DNA from: Phycomyces nitens | Taxonomy: Eukaryota > Mucoromycota > Mucoromycetes > Mucorales > Phycomycetaceae | Length of the DNA stretch: 64,000 nt | Reading direction: 5' to 3' | Assembly (NCBI GenBank): GCA_022702545.1 | Contig: JAHRBC010000003.1 | Span: 7,812,001 to 7,876,000 of the forward strand | In this document: positions 20,652-31,757 of the stretch, one piece after another | How positions within the stretch are numbered: position 1 is the stretch's first letter | How the letters are laid out: every line of letters starts with the position of its first letter | The notes under the pieces: model-generated | What the model saw: only the letters and a program-made list of their open reading frames with translations | Databases searched by the model: none | What the model was told of the DNA's origin: nothing | Translations under genes and position numbers: made by a program

Positions 20652-22361
20652 AGGTTTATCCAAAATAATCTTCTTTTTCTCATAATTAAAAAACATTTTT
20701 TCAAGGCGGGAACCTCGCGCTTTTGAAATAAGCTTCTCACAATACGGGCCTGTGTAAATCCAGTCGTAATGCGCTGTAATAGGTGGGCCTCCGATATTGA
20801 TTGGCAAGACATTGGGATCGTAATCTTGTTTGGGATGAATATCTTTGACTGGTCGAGTGATAAGAGTTATATTCATGTTTTCTGGGCATTTCTTGTTGTC
20901 TTTTATAATAAAAGCTGTATTTACGCTTCTTAATGACTTTAGGCGAGTGTAGGTCATATCGATAAACTGGCATCCGGGTATCGTAAAATTACCAAATACT
21001 GCTGTACCACCAATGTTCAACTCACTTAATCTTCTGCAATGGAAGGACAGAAACCTGAGAGTGTCTGATGTAATTTTTGAAAAGCCTACTTTGAATTTCT
21101 CGAGTCCAAACTTTTTTGAATTGTATAATTCGCCTTTAATTTTGATATCTGCATAGCTTGCCGCAAAATATTTAAAACGAGGTGCGGCTTCGAGAAGGGT
21201 ATCTAGCGCAATAGACGCGGGTGACTCAAGGATATTCAATTCAATCAAATTGTGAAGGGTGTATTTAATATCCATCAGGTCTAAAGACTGAAACGTATTC
21301 GTCTTTATAGCTTCAATTGAAAAGTATTCGATAGTGTTTGATGACTTTCTCATGCAGATTTCTGTGATGAGTTTATGAATACCATATGGTTCATGTCTTA
21401 GAAATCTCATCCTAAATGTCGGTTGTATTTTGATGGATACATTTCTTAACGATATATTGTAATGTTCGATTATGCTGCAGATTAATCGACATTCTTTTTC
21501 ACAATTGGTATACTTTAAGTTTAGGTTTCTCAAATGTTGGAATGGTTGAAATGGCGTCTGTAAAAGGAGTGTCGTATTGATACCATGCTCTTCGTTTTCC
21601 TCTAGATAATTAAATGAGCCAAAGTCGAGTGTGCGTAGATTGGGATATTTTCGAGCGAAATAATATAGCCATCGATGGTCTGTCTTTCCAGAGCGTATTT
21701 TGAGACTGTTGATTATTGTGGCTGGTCCTGTCTTTGTCATACGTTCAAGGTCGGTATCAGATAGGATTAATAGATTTGAGCATAGCCCCAAGTGTTCAAG
21801 GTGGACTAGGCGTGAATGCATGGTTTCAAAGTTGCTAAATGAGAATGATATCCAGTCTCTGCCTTGTCCTGTTTGAACAAAGTCTAGTCGTCTCAGGAGT
21901 GGTAGACACAAGATTATTTCGAAAAATTTATTCTCGGTGGCAGATAGGGCTATAGTATCCAGAGAAATAAAGAGTTCCCTCAGTGATCTCCATTTGAACC
22001 ACCCAGCAGTGCTTTTAAAGTTGTTGGGGGTTAAAGAACCTCCTTCGAGATGAAGATACTTGACATTTCGCAAGGTATTCTGTAGGGCACGAAACTCTCC
22101 GTCCGTTGCATTTAAATACGTACCCAAGTGTAGAAATTGTACAAGGTTATTGGTATATTGGTTGGAGTATTGATTATCCTGGAATATATCTACAATGGTA
22201 TGTAGGCTGTACTTTGAATTTAAAAACATATCAGAGTACATTGAATCCTGAAATATTATTCTCCATGACTTGCACACCAAAGAGCAAGAGGCTTTATCCT
22301 CGAGGGTAAGAAAACGTGCAAGTTTTTCGATGATCTCTGTAGGAAACTCTGATGGAAGCAT
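20592..22361 (-). CDS. F-box/LRR-type protein, copy 3 (altered C-terminus)
   Basis: The start is the ATG at 22361 (MLPSEFPTEIIEKLARFLTL), aligned with the other copies; the open frame upstream begins only at a TTG. The F-box, leucine-rich body, FLSFHCRRL and GCQFIDMTYTRL are intact. After RLEKMFFNYEKKKIILDKP the family tail is replaced by about 20 residues encoded by the inserted sequence, ending at 20592. The product is 589 residues and lacks GYTKIK. It may still work if the F-box and repeats are what matter. Transcription is opposite to the other copies. Confidence 0.8.
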   Translation of the reverse strand: MLPSEFPTEIIEKLARFLTLEDKASCSLVCKSWRIIFQDSMYSDMFLNSKYSLHTIVDIFQDNQYSNQYTNNLVQFLHLGTYLNATDGEFRALQNTLRNVKYLHLEGGSLTPNNFKSTAGWFKWRSLRELFISLDTIALSATENKFFEIILCLPLLRRLDFVQTGQGRDWISFSFSNFETMHSRLVHLEHLGLCSNLLILSDTDLERMTKTGPATIINSLKIRSGKTDHRWLYYFARKYPNLRTLDFGSFNYLEENEEHGINTTLLLQTPFQPFQHLRNLNLKYTNCEKECRLICSIIEHYNISLRNVSIKIQPTFRMRFLRHEPYGIHKLITEICMRKSSNTIEYFSIEAIKTNTFQSLDLMDIKYTLHNLIELNILESPASIALDTLLEAAPRFKYFAASYADIKIKGELYNSKKFGLEKFKVGFSKITSDTLRFLSFHCRRLSELNIGGTAVFGNFTIPGCQFIDMTYTRLKSLRSVNTAFIIKDNKKCPENMNITLITRPVKDIHPKQDYDPNVLPINIGGPPITAHYDWIYTGPYCEKLISKARGSRLEKMFFNYEKKKIILDKPVAKLLKHDKSILLDIYFSK

Positions 22362-22465
22362 GTAAAAGATGGTATCTTGAATGTAAATATAGCGGAAAGA
22401 GAGGTCTTGATTTTTAATAATAATAATAAAGCTATTTATTGGTTCCAAGATCTGAAAACCTAAAA

Positions 22466-22490
22466 GAGGCGCAGTCTATTGTATGACAGA
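22466..22490 (-). promoter_or_regulatory. Conserved upstream element of F-box copy 3
   Basis: Minus strand TCTGTCATACAATAGACTGC then GCCTC, 129 bp before the ATG, followed toward the gene by the 'cagatcttggaaccaataaa' motif. Confidence 0.6.
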
Positions 22491-22690
22491 ATTTACAAAA
22501 GTATTACAAAAGGCTCATCACCAGAAACAAGATTCTAGTATCCCCATGCATGTCTTTGGTAACAACAAATACTATTATGATCTGAATGTCCAGAGAAGAG
22601 AACTAGGAATGAGACGTACATAATGCTAACTAAAGCTGTAATTCAGCTAGATTTCATGTTGGACATAACTGATAAAGATCCATCTTTTAA
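22491..22690 (-). repeat. Shared F-box upstream block (copy 3)
   Basis: The reverse complement aligns with 34441-34620, upstream of copy 5, and with 30830-31010 in the same orientation as here. Landmarks are 'ctggacattcagatc', 'aaagacat', 'cttgttt' and 'ttttgtaatactt'. This extends the duplicated unit well beyond the promoter element. Confidence 0.6.
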
Positions 22691-22739
22691 TGATGGACTT
22701 TGACACATCCAGAATGTCCCCAAAAAATGAACTTTTAAT

Positions 22740-23130
22740 TTATCTACCCCAAAGTACCTTACCAACGCATATTGCATGATTTCCGCTTGTCTTGGCAATG
22801 GAAGCGATCCTCAATTCACTCCAGTCGCTGATTCCCAGACCAATCGACATTTTCTCAATTTCTGGAAACTGGACCTGCGGGCCAAGGAAAACTAGTTAAA
22901 ACTTTGGTCAATGTCTACAAAAGCAACAGTTTGAGCAACAGAAAGTCAATCAGTTTTGGCCTTTATCTCATAAAAGTTTTGTTCCCTTTGATAGTACCAA
23001 TAGTGCCTTGGATGCTTCACAGTTTTTCAGGCATTCAAGACGTGATACCTCATCGTAGCTGGTGCATTGGAGTAGGATCCTAGGGATTGCAAAATAGGCA
23101 AGCTGACGAAGCGAAGACGCAAGATGTGGT
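22740..23130 (-). pseudogene. Orphan exons of an unidentified gene
   Basis: On the minus strand 22874-22763 is a clean 112-nt exon: acceptor 'ttggcccgCAG', an open frame (VQFPEIEKMSIGLGISDWSE..., then IASIAKTSGNHAICVG) and donor GTAAGG. About 100-250 bp upstream another frame (23120-22965) reads LRQLAYFAIPRILLQCTSYD and LECLKNCEASKALLVL before a stop. Both look like real protein but no family is recognised and the rest of the gene is missing. Confidence 0.4.
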
Positions 23131-23333
23131 ATTATCTCTCTTATCCAAACATTTGTTTTCAGATAATACAGGCCCTATAAATTTGAGTTTCCTAACACAC
23201 ATTCCAAGAATTAAGTAAATCACATTTTGTTATTTCTCATATTCATTTTACATATAGTGCAAGTCTCTATAAACACCCTTTTTTTCAAAGATCATTTCAA
23301 TATATCGCGTTTAAATTTTGTTATATATTTTCA

Positions 23334-25580
23334 TTATCCACACCCTTTCATACAGTAAAGAGAATGACAAGCAAGTCTAAAGAGAAAATATGAGATTTTT
23401 TGAAAGTTTAATATGTATAAATTTATTAAAAGTAAATACTTGATAATTTTTAGGAACTTTTCTATGAAATGGATATACTCTTTGAGAGTATTTTTTGGCT
23501 TTTTTTCGTATGCTGCGTCTCCAGCCAAGTCTTTACTATATGCTTCAATGAAACGCCAGGATTTGTTATAAAAACGGAGCAACTTTGGCAATTCACCAGC
23601 TCTGTCACGGTATGAATCAATATTAGCCTTGAGAGAGTTGAATGTGTAATCGGATTCTTTTCGGGCCAGATCATTGGCTGCTTCCTAGTATCTTTCGATT
23701 CAGTTACACTCGCAATGAAACTTTGGATACATCTCAAAGATATGTCCGTGTTCTTCTACTACTTCACAAATGGCTGCCTTTTGTGATTTAAAATCAGGTT
23801 GAGAAACGAGCACAACATCTGGAGTCTGCTTTTTCTTCATCTCGACAGTGACACATGGTGGGTTGGCTACGTAGTATAAATGTCCAACTCAGTGACAAGA
23901 AAATGGATATGGGTAGAAAGACAATTTTAATAAAGAACAGAGAGACTATTTAACTACTTCGGGGCATTTCTACAGATACATCACTACTTCGAAGTTCACT
24001 GCGATGAGCGATACAACAAACACCGGTGAATAAAATACACCGTGTCAACAGTCAGCAAGCCATTTACTAGTAGGCTTGTAAGGACTGTTATCCACCCAAA
24101 GCAAACGTTCCTGAAGTGCACTTCTGTTCCTTTTTTTCCTCTCTTCATCTTATCCTCAGTCTTCAAGTAGTACATACTCTGTGGGCATGGCTCTCCATCC
24201 ACCAGAAATATAGTTTTTTTAAATGTGAATGGTTTGTCTTTCAATGTTGGTTTGTCATTGAGGGTGAAACGGCTAATAGTCAAGGTGTTGTTGTCGTAGG
24301 CTTTGTGATTACTGCTTTGATCAAAGATAAAGACAGCTTGGCAGTTGAGATGAAGTACCTCAAAGAGAGGTATGGCATCTTTTACAAGCTGTTCCACCAT
24401 ATTTGTGCTTTCCAGCATCCATCTCTTCCTTCGCCTGCGTAAAACAATTAACGTGAACTCCACTTCTTGATTCTCGTTGTGCCGTGACATGGACATTGGA
24501 ATTCACCGATCAAAATTCTTTTTCCTTGTCCTTTCTCTAATGAATTCTCTTTTTCTTCCAGCCAGTTTTTGACCTTGCTATAATGTGCATAGAATGTTGA
24601 TTCATCAAGAGTAATAATAATCGACTTCTTTTCGTCAGGCTGGATAATTGGCTCAAGAATAGTATCTATTTTCTCTCCTGTGTACTCTTCAATTCGCAAC
24701 TTATACTTCATCATACGACATGACCACTCTTTACGGTACTTGAGCACATATTCTCTTTCATATCCATCAACATAAACCGTATTATCGGTTTTTCTTAAAG
24801 TAAATCCCCAGACTTTCATATACCCATTGATGCTAGATAAGGAGATATCCCTATTCACTCCAAATTTTCCAGGGAAAAGCACTTGATCAAGCTACTGCTT
24901 GACGGCCGCAGTGGTCTTTCTCTCAACTTTCTGCTGGCGGATCCAGTTTGACATAACATTGGCAATTGCTTCATCTGCGAGTAGAAAAGACTGTCTTTCA
25001 TATTTTCCCTGTTGACGTAGAGGAATGGATCCTGTGGCAATATACTCGCTTGCCCATCTTCGAATTGTTTTTGGGAGATATGTATTCGTTTGACTATAGA
25101 AAATCTCCGTAGCCATTACTGAGGCTTCTACTTTCTTAAGCCCTTGGATTCTATGGAAAAAGTAGCTTTTTACAGCCTGGTATCTTGTCATCTCATACAT
25201 GCTAGTACAGCTATTGGGTGGTAGTTTGATCTGTTGGCTGATATAATTGCTGATATTTTCACATGTGGGTTTGATTTGATCTTCTTCTGTTTCTACCACT
25301 TGTTCTTCAAAAGAGATAATAGGCACAGTTTCCTGAACTGGTGCGTTTGATGGATCAATTTTTTTTAAAAAAAATATCCCTAATCTTCAAATTTGCGGTT
25401 TTTCTTTGCATCTTCAGCTAAAATCTCTTCGGCTTTACGCTTTTTCCACATTGTTGTTGAAGAATTTTCTCTATTAATACCGGAATTTTTTTTCAGAGCC
25501 TTCTTTCCATGGATGAATAACACTCTGTTCAGTAACAGCTGGTATATTGTCTTCAAATCCAATATCCAAGTCATCTATAT
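23334..25580 (-). pseudogene. Fungal DDE-endonuclease transposase, decayed
   Basis: Minus-strand pieces in several frames match, in order, a transposase family common in fungi. A lysine-rich N-terminus (25574-25380) precedes a helix-turn-helix part (25326-24892). Next come DESTFYAHY (first acidic residue) and 'GEFQCPCHG' (24882-24448), then AIPLFEVLHLNCQAVFIFDQ with the SNHKAY motif (24496-23996). After that come 'PDFKSQKAAICEVVEEHGHI' and 'YPKFHCECNWIE' (about 23830-23690), and finally a tail rich in Tyr/Arg (NKSWRFIEAYSKDLAG, 23591-23334). At least four shifts or stops break it. Terminal repeats were not found. Confidence 0.75.
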
Positions 25581-25699
25581 CAAATGCACACCCGGGAGTC
25601 TCGTCGGTATTTTATTTTTCGAGAATATTAAACCATTTTGGAGAAAGCGTCTTGCATGAAGCTGTCTGTGGCAAGGGCATGGCATTTTGAATGTTCATA

Positions 25700-26220
25700 T
25701 TTAAGTGAATGTTGAAAAATAAGCTGCAAGACTGTAGAGGTACCTTTTGTTATTTCTATTTATAGAAAAATTAATTTGTCCGTTTTTTTTAGCAGTCAAT
25801 ATTTTTATACTACATTTTTGTATTATAAAATTTATATTTTTACTTTTATGTGAAGACCTTTTTTTAAAAAAAACCCTTTAAATGCAAAAGTACACATGTA
25901 ATGAGACAAGTATATAAGTAGAGTAATAGGACATAATGTTATGTCAGTCTGTTTTTTGTTAAGAGATTTAAGTTCGAGTTCAAGCTGCTTAAAAATCAAT
26001 CTTTTTACTGTATGGTTATTTGTGGCTTGGACCTTATTTCCTTGTATAGAATATACTCCCACTAAAGAAATCACCGCCAAATTTGTTAAATTTCTAGTCC
26101 CGAAAGACTACATATCAACTTCTTTAACATTTATTTTGTAAAAGATAACAAGTATATTAAAACTTTGGTTTTATACTTTGATTAACATATATATATATAC
26201 TGTAATAAAATAAAAAGAGA
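25700..26220. other. AT-rich intergenic between two transposon relics
   Basis: No gene recognised. Homopolymer-rich, with a short (AT)n tract at about 26188-26202. Confidence 0.4.
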
Positions 26221-26224
26221 GATA

Positions 26225-27290
26225 TTAATATATGGCATGGCCACCACGAGCCTTTATTACGGCTCTCACTCTGTCTGGCATACTTGCGACAAGAGTATAC
26301 AGTACTTCAGGGTCTAACCGCTCCCATTCCTGAGAAATACAAGCCTTGAGGTCACTAGCATAGTTAATAGACCCTTTCCTCTCTTGAACCTTGGCTTTTA
26401 AAGCATGCCAGACATGCTCAATCAGGTTGCAAATGAGCCTTTTTGAGGGCCAGTAGTCAAAACGCTGAATTTCCCAACGATTCTTCCACCATGTTGTATA
26501 CGAGCCAGTATGACAGCTGGCACCGTCTTCTTGAAACGCAAACATCTTTTCGTGTTTTCGGTTCAATTTCCAGTACCATGGATTAAACTCCTTGAACAAG
26601 CAATTGACATAGGCGTCTTGGTCAACAGGCACTAAGAAACAATTAAGGTCCAAGACCACCAGCCCAGAAACAACCACATCCCATGAGAGAACCTTTTTCA
26701 TACTTCTCCGTTGTAAGAGTATGTCTTTCTTGGTGTCTTTCACCAGGTTTACGTATCACAGATGGGTTAGAATCATTGCCCTTTACCATGAATCTGGACT
26801 CATCTGCCCATACCACCCTACTCCAATCGTCAATGCTAAAGGTGGCTCTAGCTTTAGCCCAACGCAGCCGATTCTTCTTCTGTTTGCTGGTAAGGCTAGG
26901 CTTTGATACGGGCACATAAGATCTAAAGCCCTTTGCTCTCAGATATTTGATAACTGTCTCTCTACAGACAATGACACCTGCGATCACCAAATTCCCTTGG
27001 TGATATGAAAAACTTTCAAGCGGATTCCGTCTCACACTCAAGCAAAGACTCATAACATCAGTGACACTAAGCTTGTTTGGTCTTCCGGGTCTAGGCTCTG
27101 TATTATTATTTTTTCCAGTTTCTTTCCAGTGTTTGATGGTAGTGTTGATTGTCGATCGAGGAATGTTCATTTATGGAATATCAGTTGAGGTATGGTTGGC
27201 ATTAGAGAGTCAAATAATACCTCCATGCTCAAACTCAGAAAACTCACCTCTAAGAGATGGGCTTCTGGTTCTTTTATTTCTCGATATAAT
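26225..27290 (-). pseudogene. Tc1/mariner transposase, nearly complete
   Basis: Minus-strand frame from about 27290 with one stop at about 27173 just before MNIPRSTINTTIKHWKETG. Two helix-turn-helix parts, GRPNK, WADESRF (first Asp), QEDGASCH (second Asp) and NLIEHVW (Glu) are all visible. A single frameshift near 26640 joins the two long frames 27170-26643 and 26743-26225. The usual 'SPDLNPIE' is degraded to 'RLICNLIE'. It ends HAIY, like the tail of related elements. Inverted repeats were not located. Different lineage from the element at 4160. Confidence 0.8.
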
Positions 27291-27759
27291 GAGTGATTAA
27301 GTTAGTAAAAAATGCTCTGGGAAGAATAACAAAAAGAAGGTTTATTTTCAAGAGTGGCGCTCATTTACTGAGTCTGAGTATATAAGCATGTCTTTATTAT
27401 GAGATATAAGGTGTTACTTTTTATATACTTTTTTTAATATGCTATTGTCTTTATGTCTTAGACTTCTTCTAGGTATATGGTCTCTATCATATTTTAATAT
27501 TAGTGGCACTCCTGCTGAGCAATATGTCTGGGTTACTCTAATGATATATTAACACATCATGTCTTTTTAGCTCTTAGCTCTGCTATACTCTTTTTATCTA
27601 GTCTGTGGTCTTGATAACTTTAGTTCTCTTTTGAGATAACATCAGTATAATACTAACTATAGCTATTATTGGTGTGATTCTCGAATCATATATAATCTAG
27701 ATGCCTTGTTAGCCAAGTAAATATCTATAAAGTTATTTCAGTATAGAAGTACACACAGA
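27291..27759. other. AT-rich intergenic
   Basis: Nothing recognised before the shared F-box upstream block begins at about 27760. Confidence 0.4.
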
Positions 27760-28400
27760 AATCTGGCTGGACCACCACATCACTGCCCCACAATATCCCA
27801 TATATGACCATTGCATCAAAAGCCTAGACTACTTTTTCTTTGGATGTCCTACAAAATCCCGTGTCTAGAAGATATTTTTTCTCAGTTCTGTCCAACATGA
27901 AATATGGGTGAACTCAACTCCTATTAAAATATATAGGTTTCCTACTATCTTCTCTTTTGTAAACATCTAGATCTTAGTCATCTTTGTAACGACTAAAGAT
28001 ATATGTATGTATATTGGAATTTTATTTTGAATGGTCAGCATTTTGTAGTACTTTGAATATTTCAAGGTCTTTCTCTCTACCTTGTCCAATATAAAAAACA
28101 CAGCAATACTTTTCTCCGTGTGGCACGTAATACATAATACAACGATATTTTTACAAACAAGTGTGTGGATATGAATGCATAGATATTTAATATATGAGCA
28201 TAGAATAATTGTAATATTTGTTTTTACAATATATTAAAGACTCTTATATATCTATAATATTATCCTTGAATATTCTTATCCATCTTTAGCTTCCAGAATA
28301 TATTCTGTACATTCTGTCCTACAATGGACTGCGCCTCTTTTAGTCTTTCAGATCTTGGAACCAATAAAAAAAATTAAAATTTAAAAGGCTTAACGATCTC
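27760..28400 (+). repeat. Shared F-box upstream block (copy 4), longest form
   Basis: About 640 bp homologous to 34320-34940 upstream of copy 5; the last ~300 bp are almost identical to 6543-6840 upstream of copy 2. Landmarks are 'atcaaaagcctagac', 'catctagatcttagt', 'ctttgaatatttcaaggtct' and 'tgtggcacgtaatacataa'. Confidence 0.7.
28313..28338 (+). promoter_or_regulatory. Conserved upstream element of F-box copy 4
   Basis: TCTGTCCTACAATGGACTGC then GCCTC, 128 bp before the ATG, followed by 'cagatcttggaaccaataaa'. Confidence 0.6.
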
Positions 28401-28440
28401 TCTTTCTATTATTGCTATTTATTTAGAATATTATTTTATT

Positions 28441-30267
28441 ATGCTTCTTTCAGACTTTCCTCCAGAGATATTAATCAAACTCACGAATTATCTTTCTATT
28501 AAAGATAAAGCGACTTGCTCTCTGGTCTGCAGGTCATGGACACAGTTTTTCCAGGATTCCATGCACTCGGATCTATTCCTTACTACCAAAGGCGACTTAC
28601 TCGATGCTGTTGATTTACGACAAGACTATAAACAAAAATATGAAGAAACTAGGAACCTTGTACGATATCTACACATAGATATATCTATACATACAACAGA
28701 CGACGAACTCTGTGCACTGCAAAACAACTTTAGAAATGTAAAATATCTCTATCTCGACGCACGTTGTTTAACCTCGATCAATATTGAAAGCAAAACTGGT
28801 TGGCACCATTGGAGAGCGCTAAGAGAACTCTACATTTGTGTCGATAACCCACCTCAATCTTTTACAAAAGAGCTCGTCATTGAAATACTCTTATGCTTGC
28901 CTCTACTATGTCAATTAGACATTGTTCGTGCAGCATATACATACAAACCATGGATATCGTTCTCATTAGACGACTTTGAGACCATTCATTCGCATCTACC
29001 ATACCTTGTGCATTTGGGACTAGACTTGAAGCAATTATCCCTCTCTGATGCCGACCTTGACCGTATGGCAAAAGTATCACCAGCCAGAATAATGAACAGC
29101 TTTAAAGTATGTTCCCCAAAGACAGATCATCGATGGCTATGCTATTTTGCTCGCAAATATCCCAATCTACACACACTTGATTTTTATTCATCTAACTTCT
29201 TATCTGAAGACAAATACCATGACATCAATGCAATACCCTTCTTACAGACATCATCTCCCCCATTTCAACATCTAAGAAAACTGGACATTACATATACCAA
29301 GTGTCGCGGAAATGAATGTCTATTCTTCTGGGACATGATCAGACCTTACAACATACCGTTAAAACATGTATCGATTACCATTATAATGTGGTTTGCTAAC
29401 CCATATCTTAATGGGTCTTATGAAGTTCCCCAAAATATCACTGAAACTTGCTTGAAAGCGGCATCAAGGACCATCGAATCATTTTCTATAAAAGCCTATA
29501 AAGAACATGCAATACCGTTCAGTGTTATTGATATTAAAGACAGTCTTTACAATTTGGTCAAACTAAATTTCAATAATTTGGTTTCGTCTCTTGAGCTAGA
29601 TACGCTCTTGGAAGTCGCACCTCGTTTGAAAGACCTTTCACTCCAGTACACTGATGTCAAAATTAAAGGCGAAATCTACGATTCAAAGAGGTTCGGGCTC
29701 CAAACATTTAGAATAGCAGAATCAACGATTACATCAGATGTTCTCCGGTTTCTATCCTTCCACTGCAGAAAACTGAATCTGATGAACTTGTATGCTATAA
29801 CGGTATCTGGTAGCCTTTCAGTACCTGGATGTCAGTTTATTGACATGACCTATACTCGCTTAAAGGCACTATATCTAAACAACACACGATTTATTATAAA
29901 CGATAGCAAAAAGTGTCCGGAAAATTTGAATATAGCTCTTGTCACTCGACCGGTTGATGATATTCTCCCAAAGCAAGATTACGATCTCAATGTCTTGCCA
30001 ATCAGCATTGGAGCAACGCCCACAAAAGCCCATTATCAATGGTTCTACCCTCAAAAAAATGGTGTTATTAAAGGCATATCAAAGGCACGGGGATCACGTA
30101 TGGAAAAGTTCTTTTCAAACTATGAAGAAAACAAAAAAATTACTATCGAAAGAGCCGCTTGTTCAAAAAGAGGAAATCCATATATTAATTGGAACAATAA
30201 CTGTGTTTTTGGCTATACAAAGATAAAACTTGGTTATGTAGATAATTATAATGCTCGTTCACATTAA
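28441..30267 (+). CDS. F-box/LRR-type protein, copy 4 (intact)
   Basis: Intact 608-residue ORF. F-box at residues 3-45 (DFPPEILIKLTNYLSIKDKA, CSLVCRSW), leucine-rich body, FLSFHCRKL, GCQFIDMTYTRL, SRMEKFFSNYEENKK and a FGYTKIKLGYV tail. Its 3' half (from about 29500) is almost identical to copy 5, while its first 300 bases differ more from copy 5 than copy 2 does. A 'TTATTAAATAAAATCC' polyadenylation-type signal lies about 15 bp after the stop. Likely a functional SCF receptor; target unknown. Confidence 0.87.
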   Translation: MLLSDFPPEILIKLTNYLSIKDKATCSLVCRSWTQFFQDSMHSDLFLTTKGDLLDAVDLRQDYKQKYEETRNLVRYLHIDISIHTTDDELCALQNNFRNVKYLYLDARCLTSINIESKTGWHHWRALRELYICVDNPPQSFTKELVIEILLCLPLLCQLDIVRAAYTYKPWISFSLDDFETIHSHLPYLVHLGLDLKQLSLSDADLDRMAKVSPARIMNSFKVCSPKTDHRWLCYFARKYPNLHTLDFYSSNFLSEDKYHDINAIPFLQTSSPPFQHLRKLDITYTKCRGNECLFFWDMIRPYNIPLKHVSITIIMWFANPYLNGSYEVPQNITETCLKAASRTIESFSIKAYKEHAIPFSVIDIKDSLYNLVKLNFNNLVSSLELDTLLEVAPRLKDLSLQYTDVKIKGEIYDSKRFGLQTFRIAESTITSDVLRFLSFHCRKLNLMNLYAITVSGSLSVPGCQFIDMTYTRLKALYLNNTRFIINDSKKCPENLNIALVTRPVDDILPKQDYDLNVLPISIGATPTKAHYQWFYPQKNGVIKGISKARGSRMEKFFSNYEENKKITIERAACSKRGNPYINWNNNCVFGYTKIKLGYVDNYNARSH

Positions 30268-30820
30268 TTACCAGTTATTATTAAATAAAATCCATATATC
30301 TTTATCTGTTTTTATATATAATGGTCCTTGGAAGATTTGGAATTAAAAGCACATGATGAAAGTGGAGTGGATAATTATCTCTCAATAAAAGAATTTAATT
30401 GTTTGCTTTCTTATCCCTCAAACGTAAAATAAACAGTTGTCACTGACTAGCTAGTCAATACCTATTCGTTAAGAATGAATACTTTTAGTATATAACTGTC
30501 AATAGATATGGATCTTCTCTCCTTGAAGATAATTGTAAACAAAATACAAACGTTTCTTTGACTTTGGAGACATCAAATGGCTTGTCTCGTGTGCATATAA
30601 TTGGACCAGCCCTTTTTATGTATACAACTATTGACAGCTATATATAAGGTAAATAGGGGTAGGGACCTTGTAAATGCTATGAAAGTGTTATTTACGGGAA
30701 AAAGAATATTATGGTGGTTTATATACTTGCTATTGTACTCCCCTTGTAATTTAACGTCTATTGTGTAATGGGCAGTTATAGCTGTTGAAGTGTGAAGCGT
30801 AAGTGCACATAATGTGTATA
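30268..30820 (+). repeat. Shared 3' flank of F-box copy 4
   Basis: Bases 30268-30360 match the flank after copy 5 (36824-36897), and 30545-30640 match 37215-37310 ('ctttggagacatcaaatggc' against its copy-5 equivalent). At the point where copy 5 carries the solo LTR this flank is uninterrupted, so it is the empty site. Confidence 0.65.
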
Positions 30821-31010
30821 CCACAGACTTTAAAAATATCTAAAGTATTAAGAAAGGCTAACCACCCAAAACAAGATTCGAATATACCTTCATATGTCTT
30901 TAGTAGCCGCAATAATTATTAAGGTTTATATGTGCAGAGAAGAAGAACATTTAGGAAACGAGCATATTCTAACAGGAGTTGCACGTCAGCTAAATTCTTT
31001 TTTTTTGGTT
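30821..31010 (-). repeat. Orphan inverted fragment of the F-box upstream block
   Basis: Resembles 22500-22660, the upstream block of minus-strand copy 3, in the same orientation: 'aaaacaagattcgaatat', 'catatgtcttta', 'gcagagaagaagaac' and 'gtcagctaaatt'. No F-box gene follows on the minus strand, so this is a promoter-block relic whose gene is lost. Confidence 0.5.
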
Positions 31011-31757
31011 ATTTTATTGATCTGGCCTCACGCAAAGAGTGTGACTTTTAGTTTGCCGGTAATATGGACTTTTGTGAAAGGGTAAAGGAGGTAAAAGTGA
31101 GCTAGATGAATAAAGAATATCAAAAGAATGAATGGGAAGTTAGAGCATTTTGAGAAAAGAAGAAACCATTAAAGTTATTGTGACTCGGTGCTTTTCTATA
31201 GCTCAAGAAATCTCCCCGTCCACTAAGCCGGGTAATAAAGCTTTATCCTAAAAGATAAAGAGCCAGTAAGCGCTCCAAATTACTTTAGCGGTGATTACTG
31301 CGAGTAAGACTCGATGGCTGTTCGAGGGTATACTATGGCGGATATAGCCAAAGATCAGAAGCTTACAGACACCTTACAAGGTCTATGATGGCCAGAAACA
31401 AGAGAGGACTACGTTCCTCGCTTGGTGTTTGGAATGGGACATGGGGATGATTATCTTTGGGGTATTATTCGGCGAAAATATATGGAAGTCAGAATTCTGT
31501 CCCACAATAGTTTATATCATACTTTTCGGAAGTAGTGTGGTAGAACTAGTTCCCCAAACCGATGCAACCAGACAAGAGGAAAAACAGGAGTGGGTGGTCA
31601 AAGATGGCGGTGTAAAGACCCCGTGGTTGCTTTTCCCAAATATTGGCTGTCAATTCGAACTAGGGAAAGAAGTGAGAAAAGGTTAGGTAGAGAAGTTATA
31701 TAGTCCAAGAGGGAGTGCACTGCAAATAAATCAGTATGTTCTTGTGAGTACAATGTC
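31011..31757. other. Unexplained, locally GC-richer segment
   Basis: 31190-31420 is less AT-rich than its surroundings, with a possible hairpin 'GCTTTATCCTAAAAGATAAAG' region (31239-31262) and a B-box-like 'ctgttcgagggt' (31319-31330). It may be the 3' part of the LINE-like relic, a SINE or an LTR fragment; I cannot decide. The 85-codon frame 31429-31686 shows no motif. Confidence 0.3.

Noticed and set aside
31316..31332. tRNA or SINE B-box (ctgttcgagggt)
   Set aside because: No A-box at proper spacing and no cloverleaf could be folded by eye.
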